Assembly: GCF_003472385.1 (NCBI RefSeq)
Contig: NZ_QRLV01000009.1
Coordinates: 1-64,000, forward strand
Length of the DNA stretch: 64,000 nucleotides
Direction of reading: 5' to 3'
Origin: Sutterella sp. AM11-39
GTDB taxonomy: Bacteria > Pseudomonadota > Gammaproteobacteria > Burkholderiales > Burkholderiaceae_F
This document shows positions 51,223 to 59,707 of the stretch, piece by piece. The translations under genes were made by a program, and so were the position numbers. Below the pieces are notes generated by a model. That model was not told the DNA's origin. It did not search any database and worked only from the letters and a program-made list of their open reading frames with translations. Positions within the stretch are counted from its first letter, which is position 1. Every line of letters starts with the position of its first letter.

Positions 51223-51475
51223 GATGCAAAACGAAAAGAAGGAGAAACATCCTAGGTAATATATCGTATATTTTCGCTCTTGCGAAGAGTCGTTTCGACG
51301 ATTGTGTGTCCGAGACAGCACACGACGCAAAAAGTGCAGTGCGTCATGAGCTTGAAAGCGGCAAGTTGGCGTAATGTTGATTGTTGAAAAGAGGACTTTG
51401 TGTTGCAGCAACCTGCTCAAGGCCGAGAGCCGACGCGAAGACTCGGACAAAGTGAAATAAACAAAGAGGAAAAAT

Positions 51476-51685
51476 ATGGCACAGGGAGTTGTCAAGTGGT
51501 TTAACGACGTCAAGGGCTTTGGGTTCATTACGCCCGACGAAGGCGGTGAAGAGCTTTTCGCGCATTTTTCCGCCATTGAAATGAAGGGGTTCAAGAGCCT
51601 CAAGGAAGGTCAGCGGGTGACGTTTGAGGTCGTCGAAGGTCCCAAGGGCAAGCAGGCGACGCACATCAAACCGATCGAAGAGTGA
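51476..51685 (+). CDS. Cold shock domain protein
   Basis: A 69-residue CspA-family OB-fold protein that binds single-stranded RNA/DNA. RNP1 is KGFGFI and RNP2 is [14 protein letters not shown] at the start is typical. GAGGAA lies 7 bases before ATG 51476. The ~250-bp region upstream suggests a long 5' leader as in cold-shock mRNAs, but its start is not defined. Confidence 0.93.
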   Translation: MAQGVVKWFNDVKGFGFITPDEGGEELFAHFSAIEMKGFKSLKEGQRVTFEVVEGPKGKQATHIKPIEE

Positions 51686-51779
51686 GTCTCGGCAGGCGAG
51701 GAAGCCGATCTCATGAAGACGCTCCTGCCTGCACCTCAAAAAGCGCAGTAAAAACAAGGCGGTTGCCGATGCTTTGGCG

Positions 51780-51809
51780 TTGGCATTTCTCGTTGTGATC
51801 GTGTATTAT
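51780..51809 (+). promoter_or_regulatory. Promoter of rplM-rpsI
   Basis: TTGGCA (51780-51785), an 18-bp spacer and TATTAT (51804-51809). Confidence 0.72.
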
Positions 51810-52093
51810 TGCGCGTCTGATTTTCACCGTGCTTTCAGTTTCCCCGTTTTCCACTGGACTGATGGCGACAAGCGGCAAAAAGAAAATCAACAAGAAATTC
51901 CCGGTAAAAGGCACTGAATACGGTGCACAGCGAAGTTAGAACGCGGTGCGCTTCGGTGGTTTTTGCCTCGTTTTTGTTTATTGACGCGAGCAGGCCGTTT
52001 AACAGCTCCAACCTGTGCAAAGTACAGGCGCCACCCTGTGCGAGGCGGTTTGAAATTCATCTGCTGCGTCCTTTTGTGAATCAGGTGACAACA
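51810..52093 (+). promoter_or_regulatory. Long leader of rplM
   Basis: About 280 nt lie between the promoter and rplM. A 25-codon ORF with a Lys-rich product runs at 51862-51939 ([12 protein letters not shown]), without a clear ribosome binding site. Leaders of this operon carry L13 autoregulatory sites in other bacteria; I cannot match a defined motif. Confidence 0.4.
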
Positions 52094-52522
52094 ATGAAGA
52101 CCTTCTCTGCCAAGCCGCTCGAAGTACAGCGCGACTGGTACGTGGTCGATGGCAGCGACAAGGTGCTTGGCCGCCTTGCTGCCGAAATCGCACTCCGCTT
52201 GCGCGGCAAGCACAAGCCCGAATACACGCCGCATGTCGATACGGGCGACTACATCGTCGTGATCAACGCTGACAAGCTCAAGCTGTCTGCTGAAAAGGCC
52301 GGCAAGAAGACGTACTACCGTCACACCGGCTATCCGGGCGGTATCTACGAAACCACCTTCAAGGAAATGCAGGCCAAGCACCCCGGCCGTGCTCTCGAAA
52401 TCGCGGTCAAGGGCATGCTCCCGAAGGGCCGTCTCGGCTACGCCATGATCAAGAAGCTCAAGATCTACGCCGGCGCCGAACACCCGCACACCGCACAGCA
52501 GCCCAAGGTTCTTGACATTTAA
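52094..52522 (+). CDS. rplM: 50S ribosomal protein L13
   Basis: L13, 142 residues. [41 protein letters not shown] and [18 protein letters not shown] are family blocks. ATG 52094 gives the standard MKTFSAKP start; the longer upstream frame covers the leader. rpsI follows 11 bp on. Confidence 0.98.
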   Translation: MKTFSAKPLEVQRDWYVVDGSDKVLGRLAAEIALRLRGKHKPEYTPHVDTGDYIVVINADKLKLSAEKAGKKTYYRHTGYPGGIYETTFKEMQAKHPGRALEIAVKGMLPKGRLGYAMIKKLKIYAGAEHPHTAQQPKVLDI

Positions 52523-52533
52523 GGTGGATAAAG

Positions 52534-52926
52534 ATGATCGGTAACTACAACTACGGCACCGGCCGTCGCAAGAGCTCCGTGGCTCGCGTGTTCATCAAGC
52601 GCGGCACGGGCAAGATCGTGATCAACGGCCGCGATCTCAACGAATTCTTCAAGCGTGAAACCGGCCGCATGATCGTCATGCAGCCCCTGCAGCTCACCGA
52701 AAATGTCGAAACGTTCGACATCATGGTGAACGTGACCGGCGGCGGCGAATCCGGCCAGGCTGGTGCTGTGCGCCACGGCATCACCCGCGCTCTGATCGAC
52801 TACGATGCCGGTCTCAAGCCCGTCCTGTCGGCTGCCGGCCTCGTGACCCGCGATGCCCGCGAAGTCGAACGTAAGAAGGTTGGTCTGCGCAAGGCCCGCC
52901 GCGCCAAGCAGTTCAGCAAGCGCTAA
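52534..52926 (+). CDS. rpsI: 30S ribosomal protein S9
   Basis: S9, 130 residues, with [33 protein letters not shown] and the C-terminal [11 protein letters not shown] that reaches the P-site tRNA. It is cotranscribed with rplM. AAGGTGG precedes the ATG. Confidence 0.98.
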   Translation: MIGNYNYGTGRRKSSVARVFIKRGTGKIVINGRDLNEFFKRETGRMIVMQPLQLTENVETFDIMVNVTGGGESGQAGAVRHGITRALIDYDAGLKPVLSAAGLVTRDAREVERKKVGLRKARRAKQFSKR

Positions 52927-53002
52927 TCGTTCATTCGCAAGCGTTCTGCCTCGGTATACTTTTGCAAACTTTGGTTTGCGAAGAAAGCCGGGGCAAGAAG
53001 CG

Positions 53003-53039
53003 AAAAAACCGTCTCCCTTTCCCGGGCGGCGGTTTTTTT
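53003..53039 (+). terminator. Intrinsic terminator of rplM-rpsI
   Basis: AAAAAACCG (53003-53011) pairs with CGGTTTTTT (53030-53038) around a GC-rich interior, ending in seven T. Confidence 0.8.
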
Positions 53040-53110
53040 ATGCCTGCTGCCGGAGCATTTTTCCTGCCAAAGATATCAGACAAAAAAGATTCTTCGGGGA
53101 GTTTTTCGAC

Positions 53111-54181
53111 ATGCAGGAAAAGAAAATCAAGGCGGGTATTGTGGGTGGAACGGGGTACACCGGCGTGGAGCTGCTGCGTTTGTTAAGCCGGCACCCCAAT
53201 GTTGAGGTCTGTGCCATCACATCGCGCAAGGATGCGGGTACCAAGGTGACGGCCATGTATCCCTCGCTCAGAGGCTTCATGGACGATCTGGTGTTTACGA
53301 CGCCCGAAGAGGCCGAACTCACCGCTTGTGACGTGGTGTTCTTTGCGACGCCGCATGGGGTGGCCATGAGCATGGCGCGCGAATTGACGGCTGCCGGCGT
53401 CAAGATCATTGACTTGGCAGCGGATTTCCGTTTGCGTGATACGGACACGTTCAAGACTTGGTACAAGCTCGATCATGCCTGCCCTGATCTCCTGGAAGAG
53501 TCTGTCTACGGGCAACCCGAGACCATGCGTGAGAAGATGAAAAACGCTCGGATTCTCGGCATGGCAGGCTGCTATCCGACCTCCATCGAATTGGGACTCC
53601 TGCCTTTGATGGAATACGAAAAGGCGCATCCCGGTACATTTGACCTAAAAACCATCATTGCCGACAGCAAGTCGGGTATTTCCGGCTCCGGCAAGAAGGC
53701 GGACGTTTCGATCATTACGGCCGAAATGTCGGACAATTTCCATGCATACGGTCTTAAAGGACATCGCCATACCCCCGAAATTGAGCAACAGCTCAAACTC
53801 CTGGCCGGTACGGACGATCTGAAATTGACGTTTGTGCCGCATCTGTTGCCGACCATTCGAGGGATTCATTCGACGATTTACATTCGTCTGAAGGATGCTA
53901 CGACTCAGATTGATCTTCAGAAGCTCTATGAAGATCGCTTTGCGGATGAATACTTCGTCGATGTGATGCCTGCCGGATCAACGCCTGAAACGAGAAGCGT
54001 GCGCGGCTCCAACTTCCTGCGTCTGGCAGTTCATCGACCGGGCAACGGCGACCTGATCATCGTGCTGGCGGTGGAAGACAACCTGGTCAAGGGAGCTGCG
54101 GGGCAGTCGGTGCAGGCGATGAACATTCTCTTCGGATTGGATGAAAAGACGGGGCTGGACGCGCCTGCGTTGGTGCCGTGA
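53111..54181 (+). CDS. argC: N-acetyl-gamma-glutamyl-phosphate reductase
   Basis: ArgC (type 1), 356 residues, reduces N-acetylglutamyl phosphate in arginine synthesis. The NADP loop is [13 protein letters not shown], the catalytic Cys154 lies in GMAGCYPTS, the acid/base His in [10 protein letters not shown], and SGSGKKAD follows. ATG 53111 has GGGGAG about 10 bases upstream; the upstream frame crosses the rpsI terminator. Promoter not resolved. Confidence 0.94.
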   Translation: MQEKKIKAGIVGGTGYTGVELLRLLSRHPNVEVCAITSRKDAGTKVTAMYPSLRGFMDDLVFTTPEEAELTACDVVFFATPHGVAMSMARELTAAGVKIIDLAADFRLRDTDTFKTWYKLDHACPDLLEESVYGQPETMREKMKNARILGMAGCYPTSIELGLLPLMEYEKAHPGTFDLKTIIADSKSGISGSGKKADVSIITAEMSDNFHAYGLKGHRHTPEIEQQLKLLAGTDDLKLTFVPHLLPTIRGIHSTIYIRLKDATTQIDLQKLYEDRFADEYFVDVMPAGSTPETRSVRGSNFLRLAVHRPGNGDLIIVLAVEDNLVKGAAGQSVQAMNILFGLDEKTGLDAPALVP

Positions 54182-54290
54182 CGTTTAAGGGCAATCCCGA
54201 CGGAGCGGTCGTGTGAATGGAGGGTCAGTCACGGCGGCAAATGAAAAATTGCAAACGACGGCTGACACTGGTAAATCTCTAATGCAATTT

Positions 54291-54321
54291 TTCGAGGCTC
54301 AGCAAGGAATTTCCGTATAAT
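54291..54321 (+). promoter_or_regulatory. Putative yajC promoter
   Basis: A perfect TATAAT lies at 54316-54321; the best -35 is TTCGAG (54291-54296) at a long 19-bp spacing. Confidence 0.5.
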
Positions 54322-54399
54322 CCGAAGGCTTTGCAATGCACGTCGCAAGGCGTTGCACGACAAGATTTTTTAACGAGAAAACATCTAAAGAGGTAAGAA

Positions 54400-54756
54400 G
54401 TGTTTTTCATTTCTGACGCAATGGCTCAGACCGCAGGTGCGGCCGCTGCCGGTGGTACCGGCGGTCTGCTGATGCAGATCATTCCGATCATTCTGATTTT
54501 TGTTGTGTTCTGGTTCTTCCTGATCCGTCCGCAGCAAAAGCGCCAGAAGGAACATCAGAAGATGTGCGAAGCGCTCACCAAGGGCGATGAAATCGTGACG
54601 ATCGGCGGCCTGGCCGGCCGTATCGCCGAAGTGAGCGAACAGTACGTCGTGATCGAAATCAGCCGCGTGGAAGACAATCCCGTGACGATCACGATGCAGC
54701 GCGGCGCTGTGCAGACGGTTCTGCCGCGCGGCACGCTGAAGTCGATCGACAAGTAA
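54400..54756 (+). CDS. yajC: Preprotein translocase subunit YajC
   Basis: YajC, 118 residues: one N-terminal membrane helix (~22-43, ending FFLIRPQQKRQKEH) and a small cytoplasmic domain (GDEIVTIGGLAGRI). It joins SecDF in the holotranslocon. The start is GTG 54400 with AGAGG 6 bases before it. A terminator separates it from secD. Confidence 0.93.
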   Translation: MFFISDAMAQTAGAAAAGGTGGLLMQIIPIILIFVVFWFFLIRPQQKRQKEHQKMCEALTKGDEIVTIGGLAGRIAEVSEQYVVIEISRVEDNPVTITMQRGAVQTVLPRGTLKSIDK

Positions 54757-54883
54757 AGACGGCTTTCATGCAGCGGGCGGGCTGTATCCGACTTGAAGGA
54801 TATGGCTGACGCCCGCTTTGCCGTTTAGTTGATGCACCGCAATCGGTTTATGGCCTTTTGCGGTTCTTGCGCAAAAAATGGAA

Positions 54884-54907
54884 CTGTTTGATCAAAACAG
54901 CCGTTTT
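54884..54907 (+). terminator. Terminator between yajC and secD
   Basis: CTGTTT (54884-54889) pairs with AAACAG (54895-54900), followed by CCGTTTTTT. The remaining ~150 nt before secD must hold a separate promoter if secDF is not read through; none is obvious. Confidence 0.65.
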
Positions 54908-55057
54908 TTGCGGACACGAAACTCTCAGCGGAAGAGTTTTGTAGGCTGAAGGGGAATTTCTCTTTTTGCCAATTCCATTTTCGCAACGAAAGGCGTCCGA
55001 GTCCGTGTGTGCGGTCTTGCGCGGAATCGGGCATCGGACTGACCCGGAGTTTTTGTT

Positions 55058-56950
55058 ATGAATCGATACGCTCTTTGGAAGTACATCGTCATCGGAGTGG
55101 TTCTGCTCATTGCGGCGCTGTACACCTTGCCGAATTTTTACGGCGAATCGCCCGCAGTGCAGGTGAGTTCCGGCAAGTCGACGGTGAAGATCGACGAGAC
55201 GGTGCTTGCTCGCGTGGAAAAAGCGCTTGCGGATGCACAGCTGAAGCCCAACGGTGTTTTCTATGAGCAGGGTGCTCAGCAAAACACCGTGCGCGTGCGC
55301 TTCGATCCGACGGAAGCCGAAAAGCAGCTGCAGGCTCGTGAAGTGCTCGAACGCGCTCTTAACCCCGACCGTACGGATCCTTCCTACATCGTCGCTCCCA
55401 ACCTGGTACCCAATACGCCCGAGTGGCTCCTGAAGATCAATGCGCTGCCGATGTACCTCGGCCTTGACCTTCGCGGCGGCGTTCACTTCCTGTTGCAGGT
55501 CGACATGCACTCGGCCATTGAGAAGCGCGCCGAATCGACGGCAGCCGATCTGCGTACGCAGTTCCGCGACAAGCGTATCCGTCACGCAGGCATTTCGCGC
55601 CAGGGCAATACGGTTGTGATCGCCTTTAACGACGAGCAGGAACGCGCCCGCGCCAATGACCTTCTTCGTTCTACTCAGCCTGATTTGGTGGTGACGGAGG
55701 GTACGCGCGCAGGCAAGTTCACCCTTTCGGCCGAACTGTCGCAAAAGGCGATTCAGAACGTTCAGGAATATGCCTTAAAGCAAAATATCTCGACGCTGCA
55801 CAACCGTATTAACGAACTGGGCGTTGCAGAACCCGTGATTGCTCAGCAGGGTGCCGATCGTATCGTGGTGCAGCTGCCGGGTGTTCAGGATACGGCCAAG
55901 GCCAAGGACATTCTGGGTCGTACGGCAACGCTTGAAGTGCGTATGGTTGACGATTCGCCTGAAGCGCTCACTCAGATGGCGCAGGGCAATGTTCCCTTCG
56001 GTGACGAAAAGTATTTTGACCGTGAAGGTCGTCCGATTCTCGTGAAGCGCCGTGTGGTGCTCACCGGTGAAAACTTGAACGACGCGCAGCCGGGCTTTGA
56101 CTCCCAGACGCAGGAACCCACGGTGAACCTGACGCTTGATAACAAGGGCGCACGCATCTTCCGCGATGTGACGCGTGACAACGTTGGCAAGCGCATGGCC
56201 ATCATCCTGTTTGAAAAGGGCAAGGGTGAAGTGGTGACGGCTCCTGTCATCCGTCAGGAAATTGCCGGCGGTCGCGTGCAGATTTCAGGTCGCATGACCA
56301 CGATTGAAGCGACCGACACCGCTCTCTTGCTGCGTGCCGGTTCTCTGGCGGCTCCCATGGAAATTGTGGAAGAACGCCTGATCGGTCCGTCTCTGGGTGC
56401 CGACAACATTGAAGCCGGCTTCCGTTCGACACTCTACGGCTTCGGTTTCGTGGCGGTCTTCATGATCCTCTACTACCAGGTCTTCGGCATCGTGACGGCC
56501 ATCAGTCTGATGTGCAACGTGATGTGCTTGGTGGCGTTGCTCTCCATGCTGCAGGCAACGCTGACTCTTCCCGGTATTGCCGCTATCGCGCTGACACTAG
56601 GTATGGCCGTTGACTCGAACGTACTCATTAACGAACGTATTCGTGAAGAACTTCGAATCGGGCGGACGCCGCAGTTGGCCATCAGTGAAGGTTACGGTAT
56701 GGCGTTTGCGACGATTGTCGACTCCAACGTCACCAGTTTGATCGCCGGTATTGCCTTGCTGATTTTCGGTTCCGGCCCGGTGCGAGGCTTTGCCGTGGTG
56801 CACTGCTTGGGCATCATGACGTCGCTCTTTACCTCCGTGATTGTCTCGCGCAGCATGGTGAACTTCATCTACGGTCGTCAGAAGAAGTTGACGCGCGTGC
56901 ATATCGGTCAGATCTGGCGCCCGGATACGGCGCAGACGCAGTCGAAGTAA
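55058..56950 (+). CDS. secD: Protein translocase subunit SecD
   Basis: SecD, 630 residues, an RND-type proton-driven partner of SecYEG acting on the periplasmic side. Helix 1 (~9-27), the large periplasmic P1 region with YLGLDLRGGVHFLLQVD (D1 motif), NRINELGVAEPVIAQQG, then five C-terminal helices with LTLGMAVDSNVLINERIREE (D4). GGAG precedes the ATG. Confidence 0.97.
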   Translation: MNRYALWKYIVIGVVLLIAALYTLPNFYGESPAVQVSSGKSTVKIDETVLARVEKALADAQLKPNGVFYEQGAQQNTVRVRFDPTEAEKQLQAREVLERALNPDRTDPSYIVAPNLVPNTPEWLLKINALPMYLGLDLRGGVHFLLQVDMHSAIEKRAESTAADLRTQFRDKRIRHAGISRQGNTVVIAFNDEQERARANDLLRSTQPDLVVTEGTRAGKFTLSAELSQKAIQNVQEYALKQNISTLHNRINELGVAEPVIAQQGADRIVVQLPGVQDTAKAKDILGRTATLEVRMVDDSPEALTQMAQGNVPFGDEKYFDREGRPILVKRRVVLTGENLNDAQPGFDSQTQEPTVNLTLDNKGARIFRDVTRDNVGKRMAIILFEKGKGEVVTAPVIRQEIAGGRVQISGRMTTIEATDTALLLRAGSLAAPMEIVEERLIGPSLGADNIEAGFRSTLYGFGFVAVFMILYYQVFGIVTAISLMCNVMCLVALLSMLQATLTLPGIAAIALTLGMAVDSNVLINERIREELRIGRTPQLAISEGYGMAFATIVDSNVTSLIAGIALLIFGSGPVRGFAVVHCLGIMTSLFTSVIVSRSMVNFIYGRQKKLTRVHIGQIWRPDTAQTQSK

Positions 56951-56970
56951 AGAATTAAGAGGGGAAAATC

Positions 56971-57906
56971 ATGGAGTTTTTCCGAATTCACAAGACGATC
57001 CCGTTCATGCACTACTCGCACATTCTGAACGCGATCTCTTTGGTTTCATTCATCATTGCCGTGTTCTGGATTTTCTATCACGGCTTGGCGCTGTCCATTG
57101 AATTTACGGGCGGCACGCAGGTTGTGGTGCAGTATCCGGAGGCTGTTCAGACGGAACAGATCCGTGAGCAGATCCAAAGCAAACTCGGCGTTGAAGCTGC
57201 CGTGCAGAACTACGGCACTGCACGCGACATCATGATTCGTCTTCCAATGAAGGAAGGCGAAACATCCGGTCAGATGGCCGGCGAACTTCTGAAGGCGCTT
57301 CAGGAGACGGCTCCCGGCGTCAAGATGCTCAACAACGAGTTCGTGGGACCACAGGTGGGTGAAGAATTGGCAACCGACGGTCTGACCGCTCTGTTGCTCG
57401 TTGTGGCCGGTATCATCATCTATCTCTCGATGCGATTCGAGTGGAAGTTTGCTATTGCCGCCATCATCGCCAACCTCCACGACATCGTGATCGTGGTGGG
57501 CATCTTTGCCGTGATGAACTGGGAGTTCTCGCTGCCGGTCTTGGCGGCCGTGCTGGCAGTGCTTGGTTATTCCGTGAACGAATCGGTGATTATTTTCGAC
57601 CGCGTACGTGAGCACTTCCGCAAGATGCGCCGTACGGACACGGTTGAGGTGATCAACTCGGCCATTACCGCCACGATTTCGCGTACGGTGATCACGCACG
57701 GTTCGACTCTGGCGATGACGCTTGCGATGTTCTTCTTCGGTGGTCCGGCGCTGCACTACTTCGCGTTGGCGCTCACGATCGGTATTCTCCTTGGCGTCTA
57801 CTCGTCGGTGTTCGTGGCGGCTGCGATTGCCATGTACCTCGGCGTGAAGCGAGAAGACCTTGTGAAGCCCATCAAGAAGGATGAGGTACAGGAGATGGTG
57901 CCGTAA
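56971..57906 (+). CDS. secF: Protein translocase subunit SecF
   Basis: SecF, 311 residues: helix 1, periplasmic domain with SIEFTGGTQVVVQ, then helices with LAVLGYSVNESVIIFDRVREHFRK and SRTVITHGST. It lies 20 bp after secD with GAGGGG before the ATG and is cotranscribed. A terminator follows. Confidence 0.97.
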   Translation: MEFFRIHKTIPFMHYSHILNAISLVSFIIAVFWIFYHGLALSIEFTGGTQVVVQYPEAVQTEQIREQIQSKLGVEAAVQNYGTARDIMIRLPMKEGETSGQMAGELLKALQETAPGVKMLNNEFVGPQVGEELATDGLTALLLVVAGIIIYLSMRFEWKFAIAAIIANLHDIVIVVGIFAVMNWEFSLPVLAAVLAVLGYSVNESVIIFDRVREHFRKMRRTDTVEVINSAITATISRTVITHGSTLAMTLAMFFFGGPALHYFALALTIGILLGVYSSVFVAAAIAMYLGVKREDLVKPIKKDEVQEMVP

Positions 57907-57937
57907 GAGGTATACTTAATCCTGAGCAAGAAAAGGG

Positions 57938-57974
57938 AACCCCGTTGGTGATTGATGCATCAGCGGGGTTTTCA
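57938..57974 (+). terminator. Intrinsic terminator after secF
   Basis: AACCCCG (57938-57944) pairs with CGGGGTT (57964-57970), extended inward by a TGAT/ATCA-like arm and followed by TTTC. Confidence 0.85.
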
Positions 57975-58079
57975 TTAGGTTCATCCAAAAGCTTTGCTAT
58001 CTGGGTGATCATAATTGGTATTGGCAGATATTTCGGCACGTCATTGTGTTGAGCGTCCCCTCTTCGCCCAACAGGTTAC

Positions 58080-58128
58080 CAGGGATCACGCTCAGAAGAG
58101 TGTTATCTCCTGAAAACACAGGGATAAC
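58080..58128 (+). promoter_or_regulatory. Alternative-hairpin segment upstream of the capsule locus
   Basis: GTTATCTCCTG (58102-58112) can pair with CAGGGATAAC (58119-58128, 10 bp with one bulged T), or with the near-copy CAGGGATCAC at 58080-58089. The two pairings exclude each other. A TACAAT -10-like box follows at 58174-58179. No JUMPstart/ops motif is seen. Confidence 0.4.
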
Positions 58129-58223
58129 TAACTAAGCTTGCTTTGTTTATCCTCATCCCATTTGGCGTTTGTGTACAATTCCACCAACAACTTTTTAGAG
58201 ATCATTTCAATCCCCTCCCTGAT

Positions 58224-58659
58224 ATGGCAGAAAACTGGTTCGCCTACACTCTTCGCGTGAACGGGGCTGAAGGAGTGCAGAAACTTATTGTGGCAGCTGG
58301 CAAGGCTAGCCAGTCTGCTGGTGGTTCTGTGTATGTCTCGGAGTCTGTGATTCTCGATGGGGGGGGGGAATCTCGCACACTGGCGTTGGATTGATCCATA
58401 TCGGCCAGCCCAATTTTTTCTCCATTCAAGCTGGCATCCTGGGCCGGCTGTTCGTCTTCAACGCACGGATGAGTCTTGGCTCTTTCTCAAGACTGAGATC
58501 TGCAGCAAACGGGTTCCTGTCCAGCTAGCAGAACTTCTCCAAACCGCTCCTCCGGTATTGCCTAGATGGTTCCTTAGGGTAGAAACCGAACGGGGCCACA
58601 TTTGTGATTTTATGTCTCCAAGGCTTCGTGCTGAGGAAGCGTCTTATTTTTCAGCCTGA
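58224..58659 (+). pseudogene. Small gene split by a G10 tract, probably phase-variable
   Basis: ATG 58224 opens a frame that ends at 58394 after 56 residues in the sequence as given (MAENWFAYTLR...). A run of ten G (58359-58368) shifts the frame: with nine G the frame would continue to 58659 and code 144 residues, the second half being Trp/Pro-rich (LAHWRWIDPYRP). I do not recognise the protein. No good ribosome binding site is seen before the ATG. Slipped-strand changes in such a tract are the usual basis of phase variation. A simple decayed gene is the alternative. Confidence 0.55.
58359..58368 (+). repeat. Homopolymer G10 tract
   Basis: Ten consecutive G inside an ORF at the edge of a surface-polysaccharide locus. 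Loss of one G restores a 144-codon frame. Confidence 0.9.
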
Positions 58660-58680
58660 TTCGATCCCTAGAGGTGTTTT

Positions 58681-59694
58681 GTGAACGTTTGTTCAGATAG
58701 CTTGACAGTAACTTGCCAGTCCATTTCGGATCTAAGCATTTTGCAGGAAGGGCGTAACGTATTAAGCATTGAGCGTGACGCCATAGACGTCATTGATCAG
58801 ACACTTGGCCAGCCTTTTATTGACGCTGTGCGGCTGATCCTCAATACGAAAGGAAACGTTATCTTTTCGGGTGTAGGGAAATCAGGGCACATCGGTCGCA
58901 AATTGGCGGCCACTTTCTCTTCAACTGGTACCACGGCCTTTTTTGTTCATTCTGATGAGGCGGCTCATGGCGACTTGGGAATGGTCAAAAAGGAAGATGT
59001 ATTCGTAGCCATTTCCTTTTCCGGTGAGTCCGATGAACTACTGACTATTCTTCCTGCTCTGAAAGCAATGGGTGTCAAGATCATTTGCATGACCGGAAGA
59101 GCTGACAGCTCTCTTGCCAAGGTCTCCGACGTCAGTCTTGTTACGCCTATCACGCGCGAAGCTTGTCCACTGAATCTGGCTCCTACGTCTTCGACAACCG
59201 TCACCATGGCGTTAGGCGACGCAATCGCAGGGGCTTGCATGGTTGCAAAGCATTTCAGCCGGGAGGATTTTGCACGTTCACATCCAGCCGGAGCTTTGGG
59301 GCGCCGCTTGTTACTTAAGGTGCAGGATGTTATGCGTAGCAAGTCTCTGCCTATTGTACAGCCACAGACTCCTCTGCTTGATGCCATTGAGGTTTTGTCA
59401 AAGGGCAGGCTCGGTGTTGTATTTGCTGTTGATGCCTACCAAAAACCTGAAGGCGTGTTCACGGAAGGCGATCTGTGTCGACTACTGCGAAAGTCCGTTG
59501 ATCTCGCAGCTCTGCGACTTGTTGATGTCATGAAATCAAACCCAAGGTTGGTATCTCCTAAGGCTCCTGCCCACGCCGCTTTACACCTTATTCAGGAGAG
59601 CCAGATCAATCAGTTGGCTGTTGTTGATGATGAAACGCAACAGTTGCGTGGAATCGTCCACGTTCAAGATCTCATTGCAAAAAAAATATACTAA
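58681..59694 (+). CDS. kpsF: D-arabinose 5-phosphate isomerase, KpsF/KdsD type
   Basis: A 337-residue enzyme that interconverts ribulose-5-phosphate and arabinose-5-phosphate, the first step to KDO. The SIS domain has FSGVGKSGHIGRKLAATF, the EAAHGDLGM loop and ISFSGESDEL; two CBS domains follow (~215-337). The start is GTG 58681 with GAGG 6 bases upstream; the core matches family members from ~residue 25 on. Capsule loci often carry this paralogue (KpsF), and the neighbours here are capsule-like, so I use kpsF rather than kdsD. Confidence 0.9.
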   Translation: MNVCSDSLTVTCQSISDLSILQEGRNVLSIERDAIDVIDQTLGQPFIDAVRLILNTKGNVIFSGVGKSGHIGRKLAATFSSTGTTAFFVHSDEAAHGDLGMVKKEDVFVAISFSGESDELLTILPALKAMGVKIICMTGRADSSLAKVSDVSLVTPITREACPLNLAPTSSTTVTMALGDAIAGACMVAKHFSREDFARSHPAGALGRRLLLKVQDVMRSKSLPIVQPQTPLLDAIEVLSKGRLGVVFAVDAYQKPEGVFTEGDLCRLLRKSVDLAALRLVDVMKSNPRLVSPKAPAHAALHLIQESQINQLAVVDDETQQLRGIVHVQDLIAKKIY

Positions 59695-59707
59695 GGAAAA
59701 CCTAGCT

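Noticed and set aside
57975..58223. JUMPstart/ops element for RfaH at the capsule locus
   Set aside because: No GGCGGTAG core is present.
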